NCBI RefSeq assembly: GCF_004348675.1
Contig: NZ_SMKN01000021.1
Location: 1-47,687, forward strand
Direction: 5' to 3'
Origin: Micromonospora sp. KC606
GTDB taxonomy: Bacteria > Actinomycetota > Actinomycetes > Mycobacteriales > Micromonosporaceae
DNA: 47,687 nt
Part shown: positions 15,345 to 26,587 of the stretch, in pieces
Layout of the letters: each line of letters starts with the position of its first letter
Position numbering within the stretch: position 1 is the stretch's first letter
Position numbers and translations under genes: made by a program
Notes under the pieces: generated by a model
Seen by the model: only the letters and a program-made list of their open reading frames with translations
Database searches by the model: none
Told to the model about the DNA's origin: nothing

Positions 15345-16193
15345 TCAGTACTGGTAGAAGCCCTGGCCGGTCTTGCGGCCCAGGTCACCGGCGGTGGCCA
15401 TCCGCTGGAGCAGCTCCGGGGGGAAGAACTTCCCGTCGGCGGTGTCGGTCCAGATGTTCATGGTGGCGTTCAGCAGCACGTCCACGCCAGTCAGGTCGAC
15501 CGTGGCCAGCGGGCCCATGGCGTGGCCGAAGCCCAGCTTGCACGCGGTGTCCAGATCCTCGGCGGAGACCACGCCGGACTCGACCAGCTTGACCGCCTCC
15601 ATGGCCAGGGCGCAGATCAGTCGGGTGGTGACGAAACCGGCGATGTCCCGGTTCACCACCACGACGGTCTTGCCGATCCCCTCGGCGAACGCCTTCGCCG
15701 AGGCCAGGGTCTCGTCGCTGGTCTTGAAGCCGCGGACCAGCTCGCAGAGCCTCATCATCGGCACCGGCGAGAAGAAGTGGGTGCCGACGACCGCCTCCGG
15801 CCGCTCGGTCACGGTGGCGATCTGGGTTACCGGGATGGCCGAGGTGTTGGTCGCCAGAATGGCGTCGGACTTGCAGATCTTGTCCAGCGCGCGGAACACC
15901 TCGTGCTTGATCTCGATCTTCTCGAAGACCGCCTCGATCACGATGTCCGCGTCGGCCGCCGCCTCCAGGTCGGTGGTCGTGGCGATCCGACCCAGGGTCG
16001 CCTCGACCTCGGAGTCGTCGATCCTCCCCTTCTCGGCGAACTTCTCCAGCGACTTCCGGATGCCGGCGACGCCCCGCCGGGTGGCCGCGTCGTCCAGGTC
16101 GCGCAGCGTCACCTGCCAGCCCGCCTGGGCCGCCACCTGGGCGATCCCCGAACCCATCAGCCCGGCACCGATGACCGCGAGTCGACCCGCCAT
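15345..16193 (-). CDS. 3-hydroxybutyryl-CoA dehydrogenase
   Basis: 282 aa from ATG 16193 (GGGAG upstream); the in-frame start at 16244 would add an unlikely tail. NAD-binding GAGLMGSGIAQ near the N-terminus, acidic RDLD ending strand 2, NTSAIPVTQIA, then the HAD signature with catalytic His in VVGTHFFSPVPMMRLCELV and NRDIAGFVTTRLICALAMEA. The C-terminal dimer domain ends GRKTGQGFYQY. It oxidises 3-hydroxyacyl-CoA or runs in reverse, in butyrate/PHB and acetyl-CoA assimilation. With MeaA 2 kb away it fits ethylmalonyl-CoA metabolism. It lies 81 bp downstream of murA on the same strand. Confidence 0.94.
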   Translation of the reverse strand: MAGRLAVIGAGLMGSGIAQVAAQAGWQVTLRDLDDAATRRGVAGIRKSLEKFAEKGRIDDSEVEATLGRIATTTDLEAAADADIVIEAVFEKIEIKHEVFRALDKICKSDAILATNTSAIPVTQIATVTERPEAVVGTHFFSPVPMMRLCELVRGFKTSDETLASAKAFAEGIGKTVVVVNRDIAGFVTTRLICALAMEAVKLVESGVVSAEDLDTACKLGFGHAMGPLATVDLTGVDVLLNATMNIWTDTADGKFFPPELLQRMATAGDLGRKTGQGFYQY

Positions 16194-16274
16194 CTGCTTC
16201 TCCCTCGCTGCGATGTGAGTGTCTGCCAGCACCCTAGTCGCCAACGCTGAACGAGGGCTAAGGCCCTGGGCGGC

Positions 16275-17702
16275 TCAGATGGTCAGCTCCGGCGTCCGCG
16301 CGACGCTGCCCCGCTCGACCTCGACGCCCAGCGCCCGCAGGTCCGCCACCAGGTCCGGGTACCCCCGGTCGACGTGGTGCACGTCGGAGACCTCGGTGAT
16401 CCCGTCCGCGCAGAGCCCGGCGATGATCAGCCCGGCGCCGGCACGGATGTCGGTGGCCCGCACCGGTGCGCCCGAGAGCCGTTCCCGCCCACGCACCACC
16501 GCGTGGTGCCCGTCGGTCTTGATGTCCGCGCCCAGGCGCATCATCTCGTTGGCGAACATGAACCGGCCGTCGAAGATGTTCTCGGTGATCAGCGAGGCCC
16601 CGTCGCTCACCGCCGCCAGCCCGATCGCCATCGGCAGCAGGTCGGTGGCGAAGCCCGGGTACGGCAGGGTGACCACGTCCACCGCCCTCGGCCGGTCGTC
16701 GGCGCGAATCCGGAAGGCGTCACCGCGGGTCTCCACCAGTGCACCGGCCGACACCAGCTTGTCCAGTGCCACCTCCAGCAACACCGGGTCGATGCCGCTG
16801 ACGGTGACGTCCCCCCGGGTCATCGCCGCGCCGAACGCCCACGTCCCGGCGACGATCCGGTCCCCCACCGTGACGTGCCGCACCGGACGCAGTTCGGGCA
16901 CCCCGACGATGCGCAGCGTGGAGCTGCCGGCGCCCGAGATCCTGGCGCCCATCTCGTTGAGCATCGTGCAGATGTCGACGATCTCCGGCTCGCGGGCGGC
17001 GTTGTCGATGACCGTCACGCCCCGGGCCAGCACCGCCGCCATCACCAGGTTCTCGGTGGCACCGACGCTGGGGAAGTCCAGCACGACCTCCGCGCCGCGC
17101 AGCCCGTCCGGGGCCGCGGCGATGACGAAGCCGTGCTCGCCGGAGATGTCCGCGCCCATCCGGGCCAGCCCGCCGATGTGCATGTCCAGGCCACGGGAGC
17201 CGATCGCGTCCCCACCGGGATGCGCCACCCGGACGTACCCCCGGCGGGCCAGCAGCGGACCCAGCACGCAGATCGACGCGCGCAGCCGCCGGACAAGGTC
17301 GTAGTCGGCCTCGGCACCCGGTTCCTCCGGCACGTCGATGACGACCGAGCGGGATCGGGCCGTCCCGCCGTCGGCCACCATCGGGTCGACCGGGTCGTCC
17401 GCCTCGAAACGCACCCCGCAGCCGAGCCGGCGCAGCACCTCACCCATGATCGCGATGTCGGTGATCCGGGGGACATTGGTGATCACCGTCCGACCCGGGG
17501 CCAGCAACGCCGCCGCCATCAGCTTCAACGCCGAATTCTTCGCGCCCACCACGTGCACGGTCCCGGCCAGGCGGGCCCCGCCGTCCACCCGGATCACGTT
17601 GACGTCGTGGCCGCCCGGCGCCCCGGCGTCGCCCACGCACCCGGCGGCCGGGTCCGGCCGTGCCGGGATCGTCAGGTCCGGTATCCGTAGGCTGTGCGTC
17701 AT
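16275..17702 (-). CDS. murA: UDP-N-acetylglucosamine 1-carboxyvinyltransferase (MurA), Asp at the fosfomycin site
   Basis: 475 aa as called. It carries out the first committed step of peptidoglycan synthesis in the cytosol. Visible: [15 protein letters not shown] (substrate Lys/Asn), [48 protein letters not shown] and [11 protein letters not shown]. The loop that has the catalytic Cys in E. coli reads [16 protein letters not shown], so Asp165 replaces it, as in Mycobacterium; this confers fosfomycin resistance in characterised enzymes. The first about 33 residues exceed the normal N-terminus. ATG 17702 has GAGGTGG upstream but overlaps the opposite gene's ATG; GTG 17597 would give standard length. 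Confidence 0.93.
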   Translation of the reverse strand: MTHSLRIPDLTIPARPDPAAGCVGDAGAPGGHDVNVIRVDGGARLAGTVHVVGAKNSALKLMAAALLAPGRTVITNVPRITDIAIMGEVLRRLGCGVRFEADDPVDPMVADGGTARSRSVVIDVPEEPGAEADYDLVRRLRASICVLGPLLARRGYVRVAHPGGDAIGSRGLDMHIGGLARMGADISGEHGFVIAAAPDGLRGAEVVLDFPSVGATENLVMAAVLARGVTVIDNAAREPEIVDICTMLNEMGARISGAGSSTLRIVGVPELRPVRHVTVGDRIVAGTWAFGAAMTRGDVTVSGIDPVLLEVALDKLVSAGALVETRGDAFRIRADDRPRAVDVVTLPYPGFATDLLPMAIGLAAVSDGASLITENIFDGRFMFANEMMRLGADIKTDGHHAVVRGRERLSGAPVRATDIRAGAGLIIAGLCADGITEVSDVHHVDRGYPDLVADLRALGVEVERGSVARTPELTI

Positions 17703-18273
17703 GGCCGTCCACCTCACGCGCATCTACACCAAGGCCGGCGACGCCGGCATGACCAGGCTGAGCAACAACGAGCAGGTGCCGAAGACCGATCCACGCATCA
17801 CCGCGTACGCGGACGTCGACGAGTGCAACGCCGCGATCGGCGTCGCGATCGCCCTCGGGCAGCTCCACGACGAACTGCGGGCGGTGCTGGGGTCGATCCA
17901 GAACGACCTGTTCGACGTGGGCGCCGATCTGTCCACCCCGGTCGAGCCGGCCCCGAAGTACCCGCCGCTGCGGGTCACCGAGGAGTACGTGGAGCGCCTC
18001 GAGGGCTGGTGCGACGAGTACAACGCGCGCCTTGGCAAGCTCGACTCCTTCATCCTCCCCGGCGGCACCGCCGGCGCGGCGCTGCTGCACGTGGCACGGA
18101 CGATCGCCCGGCGCGCCGAGCGGGCGGCGTGGGCCCTGGTCGCTCACGATCCGGATCGCACCAGTTCCCTTCCGGCAAAGTATCTCAACCGTCTCTCGGA
18201 TCTGCTCTTTATCCTGTCAAGAACGGCAAATCCGGACGGAGATGTGCTATGGGTGCCGGGCGGTCAGCGCTGA
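17701..18273 (+). CDS. Cob(I)alamin adenosyltransferase, PduO type
   Basis: 190 aa. It adenosylates cob(I)alamin from ATP to make coenzyme B12. PduO-type marks: [20 protein letters not shown] (ATP-binding N-terminus), [48 protein letters not shown] with the RRAERAAW helix, and [15 protein letters not shown]. It would supply the cofactor to MeaA. The ATG begins one base from murA's proposed ATG on the other strand. There is no Shine-Dalgarno, and TAGGCT lies about 9 bp upstream, so a leaderless transcript is plausible. Its 3' end overlaps the VOC remnant. Confidence 0.94.
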   Translation: MAVHLTRIYTKAGDAGMTRLSNNEQVPKTDPRITAYADVDECNAAIGVAIALGQLHDELRAVLGSIQNDLFDVGADLSTPVEPAPKYPPLRVTEEYVERLEGWCDEYNARLGKLDSFILPGGTAGAALLHVARTIARRAERAAWALVAHDPDRTSSLPAKYLNRLSDLLFILSRTANPDGDVLWVPGGQR

Positions 18274-18455
18274 ACCTCGGCACGCTGCACCACGTCGAGG
18301 TCTGGGTACCGGACCTCGCCCTCGCCACGGCGAGCTGGGGCTGGCTCCTCGGCGAGCTGGGCTGGACGCGCCCGGAGACGCCGCTGGCCGGCACCCCGGT
18401 TCTTGGGGTGCCGGCCAGCGTTCGTTCCTGGGTCAGCTGTTCCAGTACTGGGTGA
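18249..18455 (+). pseudogene. Truncated VOC/glyoxalase-family gene
   Basis: 68 codons from ATG 18249 to the stop at 18455. Residues about 9-42 ([32 protein letters not shown]) match the start of actinobacterial VOC (glyoxalase/bleomycin-resistance fold) proteins of about 130-140 aa. Homology ends near 18378, and the frame then runs into the hairpin and the antisense end of lysozyme-like gene B. About three quarters of the domain is missing, including the later metal ligands. The ORF overlaps the adenosyltransferase end. Confidence 0.7.
18382..18420 (-). terminator. Strong hairpin after lysozyme-like gene B
   Basis: CGCTGGCCGGCACCCC (18382-18397) pairs perfectly with 18405-18420, loop of 7 nt. 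The arms are identical to the copy A hairpin. It lies 12 bp after the gene's stop and exactly at the break of the VOC remnant. Confidence 0.82.
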
Positions 18456-19005
18456 CGATGTCGGCGGCCTGCTGCTCCCACTGCGCGTACGCATCCGGGT
18501 AGGCGGAGACCTGCACGGTCTGGGCGGCCTCGGTCAGCGGCATGTCCTGCCAACCGTCGACCTGCTTCAGGCCCTTCAGGAACGCGAGCGAGGAGTACTC
18601 CGGATCGGTGATCTGCTCCGGCGTGCCCCAACCCGAGCTCGGACGCTGCTGGAACAGGCCCAGCGAGTCGTGATCGTTGCGGTCGCCGAGGTGGCCCAGG
18701 TTCTCCAGCTTCGACTCCTGCAGGCTGGTGGCGATCGAGATGACGGCGGCGCGCTCGGGCAAGCCGGCCTTCTTCGTCGCCGCGATGATCGCCTTCGCGT
18801 TCGCGGTCTGCTCGTCGTTCAGGGTGATCCTGGACTGCGCGCCCTGCACGCCGTGCGGGATCAGCTTGTCGCCCTGCACGGTCACGGCCACCGGCTTGGT
18901 GTCCACCGGCTCCGTGGCGTGGGCGGCGATCGGACCGGCGAACACACCACCGGCAAAGGCAAGACCAGCAATACCGAGCACACTCTTACGCAGCATCGTG
19001 TTCAT
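18433..19005 (-). CDS. Secreted lysozyme/transglycosylase-like protein, copy B
   Basis: 190 aa from ATG 19005 (GGAG eight bases upstream); the frame opens earlier at 19071, but that start lacks support. The signal peptide MNTMLRKSVLGIAGLAFAGG is nearly the same as in copy A, with a cleavage site near AAHA. The mature domain has IATSLQESKLENLGHLGDRN (candidate catalytic Glu97), DHDSLGLFQQRPSSGWG and GLKQVDGWQDMPLTEAAQTV. The mature parts of A and B differ at only scattered positions, while the linker after the signal differs freely (40-60 in A, 31-50 in B). A cell-wall hydrolase is the best guess. Two SigR-like promoters lie upstream. Confidence 0.82.
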   Translation of the reverse strand: MNTMLRKSVLGIAGLAFAGGVFAGPIAAHATEPVDTKPVAVTVQGDKLIPHGVQGAQSRITLNDEQTANAKAIIAATKKAGLPERAAVISIATSLQESKLENLGHLGDRNDHDSLGLFQQRPSSGWGTPEQITDPEYSSLAFLKGLKQVDGWQDMPLTEAAQTVQVSAYPDAYAQWEQQAADIVTQYWNS

Positions 19006-19157
19006 GGGAAAGCTCCATTCGGGGGTTGGCGCGTCACCCGCCGACGGGGATCGGCGATCTGGTGTGCGCAAGCACCACGTCAGGCGCTCGAAGTAAAGTC
19101 TTGGGGGATCATCCGGCGCGCGGGGCCGAGCCTCTGCATCGCTCCGGGACCATGTAC

Positions 19158-19183
19158 AACGACCGGCGGCCCACCATCATTCC
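19158..19183 (-). promoter_or_regulatory. Proximal SigR/SigH-type promoter of lysozyme-like gene B
   Basis: On the minus strand: GGAAT (19183-19179), 17-nt spacer, CGTT (19161-19158), then GTACATGG. It is almost the same sequence as the proximal promoter of copy A. The leader is about 145 nt. Confidence 0.72.
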
Positions 19184-19236
19184 GGGCCTTGCGCCGCCAT
19201 CGGCGGGCCGTCTTCCGCGGTCGTTCACGGGGCTAC

Positions 19237-19262
19237 AACGACCCGCGCCCGCCCGTCATTCC
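19237..19262 (-). promoter_or_regulatory. Distal SigR/SigH-type promoter of lysozyme-like gene B
   Basis: On the minus strand: GGAAT (19262-19258), 17-nt spacer, CGTT (19240-19237), then GTAG. It lies 79 bp upstream of the proximal site. The rest of 19006-19388 holds the leader and no gene I can support. Confidence 0.68.
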
Positions 19263-19388
19263 GCCGGCAGAGCGCCGCCGGTCACGCCGGTCACCGGCAC
19301 GAAACGGACACACCGCGCAGGATGGGCCATCGGTGGAACACCGCTCACCATGCCGGATCGGCGTCGATCGGGCGGCCGGCGCGGGAGG

Positions 19389-19847
19389 TCAGGCGGCGGG
19401 CCAGTCCTGGGAGGCAGCCAGACGCGGCGAGGCCGCCCCGGGCGGGGCGGCCTCGAGCCAGGAGAGGAATCCGGTCACCGTGGAACGTGCCATGGCGATC
19501 TCGACCGGCGCGTGGTGACTGGTACAGCGGAGGATGACCCAGTCCGCGGGCATCGAGAGCCGCTCCTGCCCCTCGGGCAGGCGCCGTCGCTCCACGACGA
19601 GCTCCTTGCGGGAGAGCACCCGGTTGGGCCGGAGGGCGAAGCTGAACATCCGGTACCACCGGAGCTCGTCGCCGACGAAGCGGCCGAAGCCGGGAGACCA
19701 GCCCCGCCCGTCGAGGACCGTGGTGACCCGGACGCTGAGTCGGATGATGCCTCCGCTACGGGCGACCACGGCCCGGCGGATGAAAAGGATCACGAGCGCG
19801 GCGAGCAGCACCGCGATGCCGACTCCGATCCCTTCCACGATCTCCAT
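19389..19847 (-). CDS. DUF2550 family membrane-anchored protein
   Basis: 152 aa. One N-terminal helix (GIGVGIAVLLAALVILFIRR), then a soluble domain with GGIIRLSVRVTTVLDGRGWS, GRFVGDELRWYRMFSFALRP and the C-terminal MPADWVILRCTSHHAPVEIA, MARSTVTGFLSWLEAAPPG. DUF2550 proteins normally sit directly after atpC in actinobacteria, as here (12 bp gap). Function unknown. The C-terminal Ala/Pro tail is variable. Confidence 0.88.
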   Translation of the reverse strand: MEIVEGIGVGIAVLLAALVILFIRRAVVARSGGIIRLSVRVTTVLDGRGWSPGFGRFVGDELRWYRMFSFALRPNRVLSRKELVVERRRLPEGQERLSMPADWVILRCTSHHAPVEIAMARSTVTGFLSWLEAAPPGAASPRLAASQDWPAA

Positions 19848-19859
19848 CGGCGGGTCGGC

Positions 19860-20138
19860 TCAGCGTGCCGCGGTGGCCGGGGTGGCGCTCTCGGCGAGGA
19901 CGGTGACACCCTCGCCGGTCACCGACAGAAAGCCGCCGGCGACGTCGTAGGCGATCTGCTCCCCGCCGGCCTGCTTGATGCGAACCTGGCTGGGCTCCGC
20001 GAGCTGGCCGAGCAGGGGCGCGTGCCCCGCCAGCACACCCAGCTCACCCTCGGTCGTCCGCGCGACGACCATCTCGGCGTCGCCGGACCAGACCTTCTCC
20101 TCGACGGCTACGAGCTCGACGTGAAGCTGCTGTGCCAC
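19860..20138 (-). CDS. atpC: F1Fo ATP synthase epsilon subunit
   Basis: 92 aa. This is the short actinobacterial form: beta-sandwich domain only (LHVELVAVEEKVWSGDAEMV, TTEGELGVLAGHAPLLGQLA, YDVAGGFLSVTGEGVTVLAE), with no C-terminal inhibitory helices. It couples gamma-stalk rotation and regulates ATP hydrolysis at the membrane face. GTG 20138 has AAGGAG upstream. It is separated from atpD by 1.5 kb carrying an LCP gene and a terminator, and has its own promoter candidate at 20172-20201. Confidence 0.95.
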   Translation of the reverse strand: MAQQLHVELVAVEEKVWSGDAEMVVARTTEGELGVLAGHAPLLGQLAEPSQVRIKQAGGEQIAYDVAGGFLSVTGEGVTVLAESATPATAAR

Positions 20139-20171
20139 GCTGTCTCCTTGCTGCGGCGGCGGATTGTGGAA

Positions 20172-20201
20172 AGTCTAGTCCCGCGCCCGAAGGCTCCCCA
20201 A
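20172..20201 (-). promoter_or_regulatory. Sigma-70-like promoter candidate for atpC
   Basis: Minus strand: TTGGGG (20201-20196), 18-nt spacer, TAGACT (20177-20172), 34 bp ahead of the atpC GTG. The -35 match is moderate and the -10 good. Confidence 0.5.
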
Positions 20202-20281
20202 CGCGGGTGGCGAGACCTGCACCATCGTGGGTGCGTTGCGCCGTGGCGGGGCCGATCCGGCACCGACCCGGCCCGACCTGG

Positions 20282-21430
20282 TTACTTGTTCCGGTTGCGG
20301 AACTCCGGGTGCTCCAGCAGGAAGCCGTCGAGCTGTTCGTCCTTCAGGGCGGCGAAGAAGTCGTCCGCGGCGGGCAGCAGCCGCTCCCCCCGGTACGCCG
20401 CACCCGTGCCGATTCCCTCGCCGGGCAGCTTGATCAGCTCGACGTTCTCCGGCCGGACGTCCTTGAGCGCGAGGGCGAAGTCGACGACGCTGTTGCCCCG
20501 GCCGTTGAAGGTCAACGACTGGCCGGCCGCCCGGACCACCCGGTCCAGCTTGATCGGGTTGGTCACCACATCGGCGCTCACCGCCTGATTCGCCATCGCC
20601 TTGATGAACTGCTGCTGGTGACGCTGGCGGCCGTAGTCGGCGTCCGGGACGCCGTTCTTCGGATACCGCTGCCGGACGTAGTCCAGCGCCTGCCAACCGC
20701 TGAGGTGCTGGGTGCCCTTCTTGTACTCCGCCTGCGGGCCGATGTAACCCTCGCCGTACGGGTTGCCCTTGCGGTGTTTGCCGTCGGGCTCCCGGTGCTC
20801 GGACCTCACGTCCCGCTCGATGTACATGGTGACGCCGCCCATGGCGTCGACGATCTTCTGGAAGCCGGTGAAGTTGATGATCGCGCCGGCGTCGAACCGC
20901 TCGATCCCGATGACCTGCTGCACGCTCTTGGCGAGCAGCTCGAAGCCCTGCGCGGCGCTCGGATTCTGCCCCTGCACGATACTGCCGCGCGCCATGGCGC
21001 CGTTGAGCTTGCCCCTGCCGCCGGAGTAGTTGGCCTTGTCGAATCTCGGGATGTCGACGACGAGGTCGCGCGGCATGGAGAAGAGGTAGGCCCGGTCCAG
21101 CGTCGAGGGCACGTGCAGCACCATGATCGAATCAGCCAGCGGCGGATCCTCGGGTTTGCGCGGGTCGATGCCGACCAGCAGGATGTTGAGCGGCCCCTTT
21201 ATGTCGCTCTTGCGTTCCTGTGCCCCGGCGGCCTGGTCGCCGAAGAGGTCGGCCTTGCCCACCGCGCCCTCGTAACGAGCGAGCAATGCCTCGTAACCGA
21301 CCAGGACGACGCCGCTGAGCAACATCAGCACGGCGCCGAGGACGGTGCACGCCCGCGCCCACCGCGGCACGCCCGCCCAGCGGGACGGCCTGCGCCCCTT
21401 CTTGCCGGCCTTACCCACCGGGAACTCCAT
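20282..21430 (-). CDS. LCP (LytR-CpsA-Psr) family cell-wall ligase
   Basis: 382 aa. Short basic cytoplasmic start, one membrane helix (CTVLGAVLMLLSGVVLVGYE), then the extracytoplasmic LCP domain (about 80-300): PLNILLVGIDPRKPEDPPLA, DSIMVLHVPSTLDRAYLFSM, PRDLVVDIP with catalytic Arg/Asp, GGRGKLNGAMARG, and HLSGWQALDYVRQRYP with DYGRQRHQQQFI. LCP enzymes attach teichoic acids, arabinogalactan or other glycopolymers to peptidoglycan. Its place between atpD and atpC is unusual. A hairpin after atpD suggests it has its own promoter in 21431-21590, though I cannot pick one. Confidence 0.93.
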   Translation of the reverse strand: MEFPVGKAGKKGRRPSRWAGVPRWARACTVLGAVLMLLSGVVLVGYEALLARYEGAVGKADLFGDQAAGAQERKSDIKGPLNILLVGIDPRKPEDPPLADSIMVLHVPSTLDRAYLFSMPRDLVVDIPRFDKANYSGGRGKLNGAMARGSIVQGQNPSAAQGFELLAKSVQQVIGIERFDAGAIINFTGFQKIVDAMGGVTMYIERDVRSEHREPDGKHRKGNPYGEGYIGPQAEYKKGTQHLSGWQALDYVRQRYPKNGVPDADYGRQRHQQQFIKAMANQAVSADVVTNPIKLDRVVRAAGQSLTFNGRGNSVVDFALALKDVRPENVELIKLPGEGIGTGAAYRGERLLPAADDFFAALKDEQLDGFLLEHPEFRNRNK

Positions 21431-21590
21431 TCGTCGTCGCGCCCATGACTCTCAAGACGGGCGGACGCGGCCGAAAAGTTGCTGCGGATCGACGCCTGTT
21501 CGCGAGTATCGCGCTGGAAACGGTACCGCGCCGCGGCGGGAATCGCTCACCCGCGGCTCGGGCACGGGCCCCGAAGCCGTGAACGGCTGG

Positions 21591-21622
21591 AAGGCCACCC
21601 CAGCTCCCGCCGGGGTGGCCTT
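21591..21622 (-). terminator. Terminator after atpD
   Basis: AAGGCCACCCC (21591-21601) pairs perfectly with GGGGTGGCCTT (21612-21622), loop of 10 nt, starting 20 bp after the atpD stop. It would end the atp operon before the LCP gene and atpC. Confidence 0.85.
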
Positions 21623-21641
21623 CGCGGATGTGGTGGAGGTC

Positions 21642-24028
<2,387 letters not shown>

Positions 24029-24037
24029 CCGTCAGCC

Positions 24038-25678
24038 CTACTGCTTCTCGGTGGTGTCGGCGTAGCGGGTGACCGTCTCGCGGTTCTCCTCGCCCTCCAG
24101 CGGCTTGGCCGGGGCCTCGTTGATCCGCCGCTCCTCCTCCTTGCCGAGGAAGAGCTGCTTGAACTCGGTGATCGCCGACTCGAGCGAGCCGATGATCTCG
24201 TCGTTCCACTGGTGGGCGGCGATGCCGGCCAGAACGCCGTCGTGCTTGTGCCGCAGGTACTGGAGGAACTCCGACTCGAAGCGGCGAATCTCGCCCACCG
24301 GGACGTCGTCGAGCTTGCCCTCGGTGCCGGCCCAGACGGAGACGACCTGCTCCTGCACCGGGTACGGCGAGTAGTTCGGCTGCTTGAGCAGCTCGACCAG
24401 GCGGGCGCCGCGCTCCAGCTGGGCCCGGGAGGCCCGGTCCAGGTCGGAGGCGAAGGCGGCGAACGCCTCCAGCTCGCGGTACTGGGCCAGGTTGAGCCGC
24501 AGCGAACCGGCGACCTTCTTCATCGGCTTCACCTGCGCGGCGCCACCGACCCGGGAGACCGAGGTGCCGACGTTGATGGCCGGCCGGACGCCCTGGTTGA
24601 ACAGGTCGGTCTCCAGGAAGATCTGGCCGTCGGTGATCGAGATGACGTTGGTCGGGATGAAGGCCGAGATGTCGTTGGCCTTCGTCTCGATGATCGGCAG
24701 GCCGGTCATCGAGCCGCCGCCCATCGCGTCGGAGAGCTTGGCGCAGCGCTCCAGCAGCCGGGAGTGCAGGTAGAAGACGTCACCCGGGTAGGCCTCGCGG
24801 CCCGGCGGGCGGCGCAGCAGCAGCGACACGGCCCGGTACGCCTCGGCCTGCTTGCTGAGGTCGTCGAAGACGATCAGGACGTGCTTGCCGCCGTACATCC
24901 AGTGCTGCCCGATGGACGAGCCGGTGTACGGGGCGAGGTACTTGAAGCCGGCCGGGTCGGAGGCCGGGGAGGCGACGATGGTGGTGTATTCCATCGCGCC
25001 CGCCTCCTCCAGGATGCCCTTGATCGAGGCGATCGTGGAGGCCTTCTGGCCGATGGCGACGTAGATGCAGCGGACCTGCTTCTTCGGGTCGCCGGAGCGC
25101 CAGTTGTCCCGCTGGTTGAGGATGGTGTCCAGCGCGACCGTGGTCTTGCCGGTCTTGCGGTCACCGATGATCAACTGACGCTGGCCACGGCCGATCGGCG
25201 TCATGGCGTCGACGGCCTTGATGCCGGTCTGCAGCGGCTCGTCGACCGACTGCCGGGCCATCACGTTCGGGGCCTGGAGCTCCAGCTCGCGGAAGCCCTC
25301 GTTGGCGATGTCGCCGAGCCCGTCGATCGGCTGGCCGAGCGCGTTGACCACGCGGCCGAGGAAGGCGTCGCCGACCGGTACGGAGAGCACCCGGCCGGTG
25401 CGCTTGACGCGCTGCCCCTCCTCCAGCTTCGCGGAGTCACCGAGAACGACGACACCGATCTCCCGGACGTCGAGGTTCAACGCCACGCCGAGCGTGCCGT
25501 CCTCGAACTCCAGGAGCTCGTTGGTCATGGTCGAGGGCAGGCCCTCGACGTGGGCGATGCCGTCGCCGGTGTCGGCGACGGTGCCGACCTCCTCGCGGGA
25601 GACGTCGGACGAGTAGGAGGAGACGTAGCGCTCCAGGGCGCCGCGGATCTCCTCCGTCGAGATGGTCAGCTCGGCCAT
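24038..25678 (-). CDS. atpA: F1Fo ATP synthase alpha subunit
   Basis: 546 aa, with the longer C-terminal tail typical of actinobacteria ([20 protein letters not shown] after the usual end). Non-catalytic nucleotide site P-loop [66 protein letters not shown], and [19 protein letters not shown]. In mycobacteria the extended tail suppresses ATP hydrolysis; the same is inferred here. It lies 87 bp after atpH. Confidence 0.97.
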   Translation of the reverse strand: MAELTISTEEIRGALERYVSSYSSDVSREEVGTVADTGDGIAHVEGLPSTMTNELLEFEDGTLGVALNLDVREIGVVVLGDSAKLEEGQRVKRTGRVLSVPVGDAFLGRVVNALGQPIDGLGDIANEGFRELELQAPNVMARQSVDEPLQTGIKAVDAMTPIGRGQRQLIIGDRKTGKTTVALDTILNQRDNWRSGDPKKQVRCIYVAIGQKASTIASIKGILEEAGAMEYTTIVASPASDPAGFKYLAPYTGSSIGQHWMYGGKHVLIVFDDLSKQAEAYRAVSLLLRRPPGREAYPGDVFYLHSRLLERCAKLSDAMGGGSMTGLPIIETKANDISAFIPTNVISITDGQIFLETDLFNQGVRPAINVGTSVSRVGGAAQVKPMKKVAGSLRLNLAQYRELEAFAAFASDLDRASRAQLERGARLVELLKQPNYSPYPVQEQVVSVWAGTEGKLDDVPVGEIRRFESEFLQYLRHKHDGVLAGIAAHQWNDEIIGSLESAITEFKQLFLGKEEERRINEAPAKPLEGEENRETVTRYADTTEKQ

Positions 25679-25765
25679 CCTCTGCTTCCTTAAGTATCAG
25701 GGGCCCGGGATACCTAGTACCGACCGGTCCGAATGGCGTCGATCAAAGGGCTGCGAGGACGCTGG

Positions 25766-26587
25766 TCAGCGCTTCGCGAGCGCGTTGCGGGTCTCGTTGA
25801 GGCGGCGCAGGACGGTGCCGTCGTACAGGTCGGAACCGACCCGCACGCTCACGCCACCGAGCACCTCCGGGGCCACCGTCTGCTTGACGGAAACCTCTCG
25901 ACCGTACATGGCGGAGAGGCGGGCACCGAGGCGTCGCTCCTCCTCGTCGGTCAGCGGAGCGGCGACGGTCACGTAGGCGACCTGCCGGTCCCGCCGGTCG
26001 GCGACCATCTCGACCAGTCGGGTGAGCGCCCCGGTCAGGGAGCGTCCCCCGAACCCGCTGAGCGCGACCCCGACGAGGTAGCCGGTGACCGGCCGGGCCT
26101 TGCCGACGAGGAGCTGGTCGACCAGGGTGGCCCGCCGCGCGACCGGGGCCGTCGGGTCGGACAGCGCGTTGGACAGCTCCGGGGAACCCGAGACGACCTG
26201 CCCGAAGCGGAACAGCTCGTCCTCGACCTCGCCCAGTTCGCCGGCCTTGTCGCTGCCGGCCAGCAGCGCCTCCACGCCGAGCCGCTCGACGCCGTCGAGC
26301 AGCTCCGACGGCGTGGACCACCGGCCGGAGACCAGCACGGCGAGCAGGTCGAGCGCGCCCGCGCCGATCTGGCCGCGCAGCACGTCACCGAGCAGGCCGG
26401 CCCGGTCGGTACCCGAACGGGCCGGGTCGGAGAGCGCCCGACGCAGCCGCGGCTCGCGCCGCAGCACGGCGGCGACGGACAGGAGTTCGTCCGCGGTGGC
26501 GGCCACCGCCGACGGCTCCGCGCCCCGGACGTACTCCTCGAGGCGCTCGGCCGCGATCTTGTACGACTCCCGGCTGGCGGCCTGCAT
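25766..26587 (-). CDS. atpH: F1Fo ATP synthase delta subunit
   Basis: 273 aa, longer than the about 180 aa of E. coli but normal for actinobacteria. An all-helical N-terminal region of about 90 residues precedes the OSCP-like part; the conserved end is EERRLGARLSAMYGREVSVK, then VAPEVLGGVSVRVGSDLYDG and TVLRRLNETRNALA. It links the peripheral stalk to F1. It starts at ATG 26587, sharing the A with the atpF stop (TGATG), so it is translationally coupled. Confidence 0.95.
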   Translation of the reverse strand: MQAASRESYKIAAERLEEYVRGAEPSAVAATADELLSVAAVLRREPRLRRALSDPARSGTDRAGLLGDVLRGQIGAGALDLLAVLVSGRWSTPSELLDGVERLGVEALLAGSDKAGELGEVEDELFRFGQVVSGSPELSNALSDPTAPVARRATLVDQLLVGKARPVTGYLVGVALSGFGGRSLTGALTRLVEMVADRRDRQVAYVTVAAPLTDEEERRLGARLSAMYGREVSVKQTVAPEVLGGVSVRVGSDLYDGTVLRRLNETRNALAKR

